This document shows positions 22,093 to 23,947 of a stretch of DNA of 23,947 nt, in pieces. The notes under the pieces were generated by a model. It was given only the letters and a program-made list of their open reading frames with translations, made no database searches and was not told where the DNA came from. The stretch spans positions 1-23,947 of the forward strand of contig CALDGX010000112.1 in NCBI GenBank assembly GCA_937941715.1. Direction: 5' to 3'. Position 1 is the stretch's first letter, and each line of letters begins with the position of its first letter. The DNA is from an uncultured Chloracidobacterium sp. (GTDB lineage: Bacteria; Acidobacteriota; Blastocatellia; Pyrinomonadales; Pyrinomonadaceae). Both the position numbers and the translations under genes were made by a program.

Positions 22093-23231
22093 TAGAGGAA
22101 CTTAAGTACTTCGTAGGAGTTTGCGTCGAAGATAACCCCCGAGTTCTTCGGGTTTTGCACATACTCGACCTTGGTCAGCAGGCGTGATTCCGTCACCATG
22201 GTCTGCCCGACCTGAAATCCGGGGACGGTCGTTTCAGCGATGAGCCACTGCTTTCCTTCCCATGTGAAATCGAGTTTATTTGCATTTACAAGCTCGCCCT
22301 GCGGCACAGCCACCGTGATATGGCGTGGGGTATAAAGCAGCAGATAATCCTCGCCGATCTGCTCGAGCAATGACGCCAGCAGTATAGTTTTGTTGCTGCA
22401 GTCGCCGGTTCGCGTCATCAGCGTTTCGCTTCCGCGCTTCAGCGTCTCGCCTCGGCTTAACGCCTCGGTATAGCTGTATTGGATCTCGTTTGAAACAAAA
22501 TCGACCAGTGCCTGGATCCGCGCATACCGATCGGTGCCCGCATCGCGAACGAGATCGTCTGCAAGGCGCTTTAGCGACGGTTCGCCCGGCTTTGCGACCA
22601 TTATGCCGTGATTTGCAAATATCATGGTCGGCGAAAAACTCCGTTCGGGAACCTGAGTGATAACGCGGCCGCCGTACACCTGCGAGTTGTTTGTGAGATT
22701 CTTGATCTCCTCGAGCGTCGGCGAATATGTCACCTTGCTAAAGGGAAAACTCAAGGTCTTTCGGTGATCGATCCGGATGTTTCCGATCGTCGTTCGGAAT
22801 AGCCGGCCGAACCGGTCTGAAGCCGTCACCTTATAATCACCGAGCTTTAGTTCGCCGTCAGTCTCGGTGCCAAAATCCACCTTTGTGATATCCCAAAAGT
22901 GTGTTTTTACAAACTCCAGAAACTCTTCGTCGCTCGATCTGGGATAGGTAAATATCGCTTCGTTGATGACCGGCTTGTATTTTTCGAGCCTTCCATTGCC
23001 GAGTAACTGCTGTCTAAACTCCTCGCCCGAAAAGGTCTGATAGTCCAGCAGCAAAACCATACTGTCACGTATCTCGACCGCCAACTCTTCTTCCGGGTCC
23101 GGCCCGTTAGGAATGCTGTAGAGATATAGCCCGTAAGCCGCAGCAACAAAGATAACCAATGCCGCCGCCCCGATCAGCAATTTTGTGGGTTCAATATTTC
23201 GCTTCGTGTGAGATTCGAAAATGTCGGCCAT
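22092..23231 (-). CDS. Membrane-anchored transglutaminase-like protein
   Basis: 379 residues. One membrane helix at about 17-37 is followed by an exported region. The transglutaminase-like core lies in the second half: TRTGDCSNKTILLASLLEQI with nucleophile Cys278, PRHITVAVP with His304, and LIAETTVPG with Glu333 where Asp is usual, a complete or near-complete triad. Such domains cleave or cross-link peptides; the substrate is unknown. I chose ATG 23231 because AAGGGG lies eight bases upstream. It starts 20 bases after the purM stop and overlaps purN, so it is embedded in a purine operon without an obvious metabolic link. Confidence 0.85.
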   Translation of the reverse strand: MADIFESHTKRNIEPTKLLIGAAALVIFVAAAYGLYLYSIPNGPDPEEELAVEIRDSMVLLLDYQTFSGEEFRQQLLGNGRLEKYKPVINEAIFTYPRSSDEEFLEFVKTHFWDITKVDFGTETDGELKLGDYKVTASDRFGRLFRTTIGNIRIDHRKTLSFPFSKVTYSPTLEEIKNLTNNSQVYGGRVITQVPERSFSPTMIFANHGIMVAKPGEPSLKRLADDLVRDAGTDRYARIQALVDFVSNEIQYSYTEALSRGETLKRGSETLMTRTGDCSNKTILLASLLEQIGEDYLLLYTPRHITVAVPQGELVNANKLDFTWEGKQWLIAETTVPGFQVGQTMVTESRLLTKVEYVQNPKNSGVIFDANSYEVLKFL

Positions 23232-23251
23232 ACTAATTCCCCTTCCCAGGC

Positions 23252-23947
23252 TCAAATGACAGCAATTGAACCATCACCATTGACCACTCGCCCGATCCGG
23301 TGAGTGCTGCCGACATTAGCGGCAATCGCTTCGGCATCGCTCTCGGCACAAACGATGATCATTCCTATCCCCATGTTGAATGTCCTGAACATCTCAAGAA
23401 CGGGGACATTTCCGAGTTTTTGCATGATGCCGAAGATCGGCAGTTCAGGCCACGAGCCGCGGACGATCTCGACCGAGACGCCTTCGGGCAGGATGCGCGG
23501 GATGTTTTCGAGAAAGCCGCCGCCGGTGATGTGGACCAAGCCCTTTATGATACCGCTATCGAGCAAAGGGCCGATCTGCGGAAGGAATGACTGATGGGTG
23601 GCAAGAAGTGCCTCGCCAACGGTAGTGCCGAGTTCTTCGACATACGAATCGGGCGTATGGCCGCCGACCTCGAAAAACAGCTTGCGTGCAAGCGAGTAGC
23701 CGTTGGTCTGCAGCCCGGCTGACGGTATGCCTAACACGACGTCGCCGGGAATTATACCCTTGCCGTCGATGACCTTCGGCTTATCGACGACGCCGACGAT
23801 AAACCCGGCCAGGTCGTATTCGCCGTCCGCGTACATCGACGGCATCTCGGCCGTCTCGCCGCCGAGGAGCACGCAACCGTTCTCGCGGCAGGCACGGGCC
23901 ATGCCTTCGACCACCGAGGCGGTAACGTCAGGCTCGAGCTTGCCTGT
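23252..23947 (-). CDS. purM: Phosphoribosylformylglycinamidine cyclo-ligase PurM (5' part beyond the window)
   Basis: The C-terminal 231 residues of AIR synthetase, which closes the imidazole ring in purine synthesis using ATP. The frame is open to the window edge, so the start is outside. Characteristic blocks are LLGGETAEMPSMYADGEYDL, LGIPSAGLQTNGYSLAR, LVHITGGGFLENIPRILP and FRTFNMGIGMI. It is the first visible gene of the purM-transglutaminase-purN group. Confidence 0.96.
   Translation of the reverse strand, partial: TGKLEPDVTASVVEGMARACRENGCVLLGGETAEMPSMYADGEYDLAGFIVGVVDKPKVIDGKGIIPGDVVLGIPSAGLQTNGYSLARKLFFEVGGHTPDSYVEELGTTVGEALLATHQSFLPQIGPLLDSGIIKGLVHITGGGFLENIPRILPEGVSVEIVRGSWPELPIFGIMQKLGNVPVLEMFRTFNMGIGMIIVCAESDAEAIAANVGSTHRIGRVVNGDGSIAVI

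Noticed and set aside
1..23947. CRISPR arrays, insertion sequences, tRNA genes, phage attachment sites
   Set aside because: No regularly spaced direct repeats, transposase frames, cloverleaf sequences or integrase genes were seen by eye.

Overview
The window reads as a chromosomal segment of a Gram-negative-type, cytochrome-rich heterotroph, most likely an Acidobacteriota member of the Blastocatellia/Pyrinomonadales kind. The reasons are the FG-GAP/VCBS repeat style of the protein at 4549-6003, System II (ResB/CcsA) cytochrome c maturation, paired nonaheme cytochromes and a DUF2934-like/Hsp20 fusion. This assignment is inference from protein style, not from a marker search. There are no tRNA or rRNA genes, mobile elements or CRISPR arrays that I can see.

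Layout. (a) 89-2749, minus strand: a small mono-heme cytochrome c, then a translationally coupled pair of nine-CxxCH cytochromes. (b) 3027-8419, plus strand: a cytochrome c maturation operon, resB - Reeler/FG-GAP protein with one CxxCH - ccsA - TPR protein. (c) 8552-13011: a tandem-domain universal stress protein (USP, minus), then an NtrC-type sigma54 activator and its hybrid PAS histidine kinase (plus). (d) 13026-16543: a stress block with USP plus membrane protein, NimA-like flavin split-barrel protein, DUF5335 protein, a candidate small RNA, a small membrane protein and Hsp20. (e) 16608-21301, minus: the classic rpmH-rnpA-yidD-yidC-khpB-mnmE cluster, with rpmH lying inside the extended rnpA frame. 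(f) 21478-23947, minus: purM (cut by the edge) - transglutaminase-like protein - purN.

The main discovery is regulatory. Eight sequences match the sigma54 -24/-12 promoter (GG, exactly 10 bases, GC; TGGCACG-N4-TTGCW), and seven of them are correctly oriented 29-75 bp upstream of a gene start, counted from the predicted transcription start. They precede the mono-heme cytochrome (496-511), resB operon (2983-2998), tandem USP (9530-9545), USP/membrane operon (13976-13991), NimA-like gene (14144-14159), DUF5335 gene (15181-15196), an apparently non-coding structured transcript (15348-15363), and the small membrane protein/Hsp20 operon (15605-15620). About 50-116 bp upstream of each lies an AT-rich dyad or repeat built from a shared half-site, roughly GYGAAWWWW, the expected position for an enhancer-binding protein. 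The sigma54 activator and kinase are encoded in the middle of these targets. I propose a self-contained sigma54 stress/respiration regulon linking cytochrome c maturation to USPs, Hsp20 and a flavin protein, similar in gene content to the mycobacterial DosR dormancy regulon but with different regulatory machinery.

The divergent nonaheme operon lacks such a promoter. It carries instead a perfect Crp/Fnr-family palindrome (TGTGA-N6-TCACA, 2799-2814) centred about 41.5 bp upstream of a predicted start. The housekeeping clusters (e, f) show no sigma54 sites where I looked; rpmH has an ordinary -35/-10 promoter.
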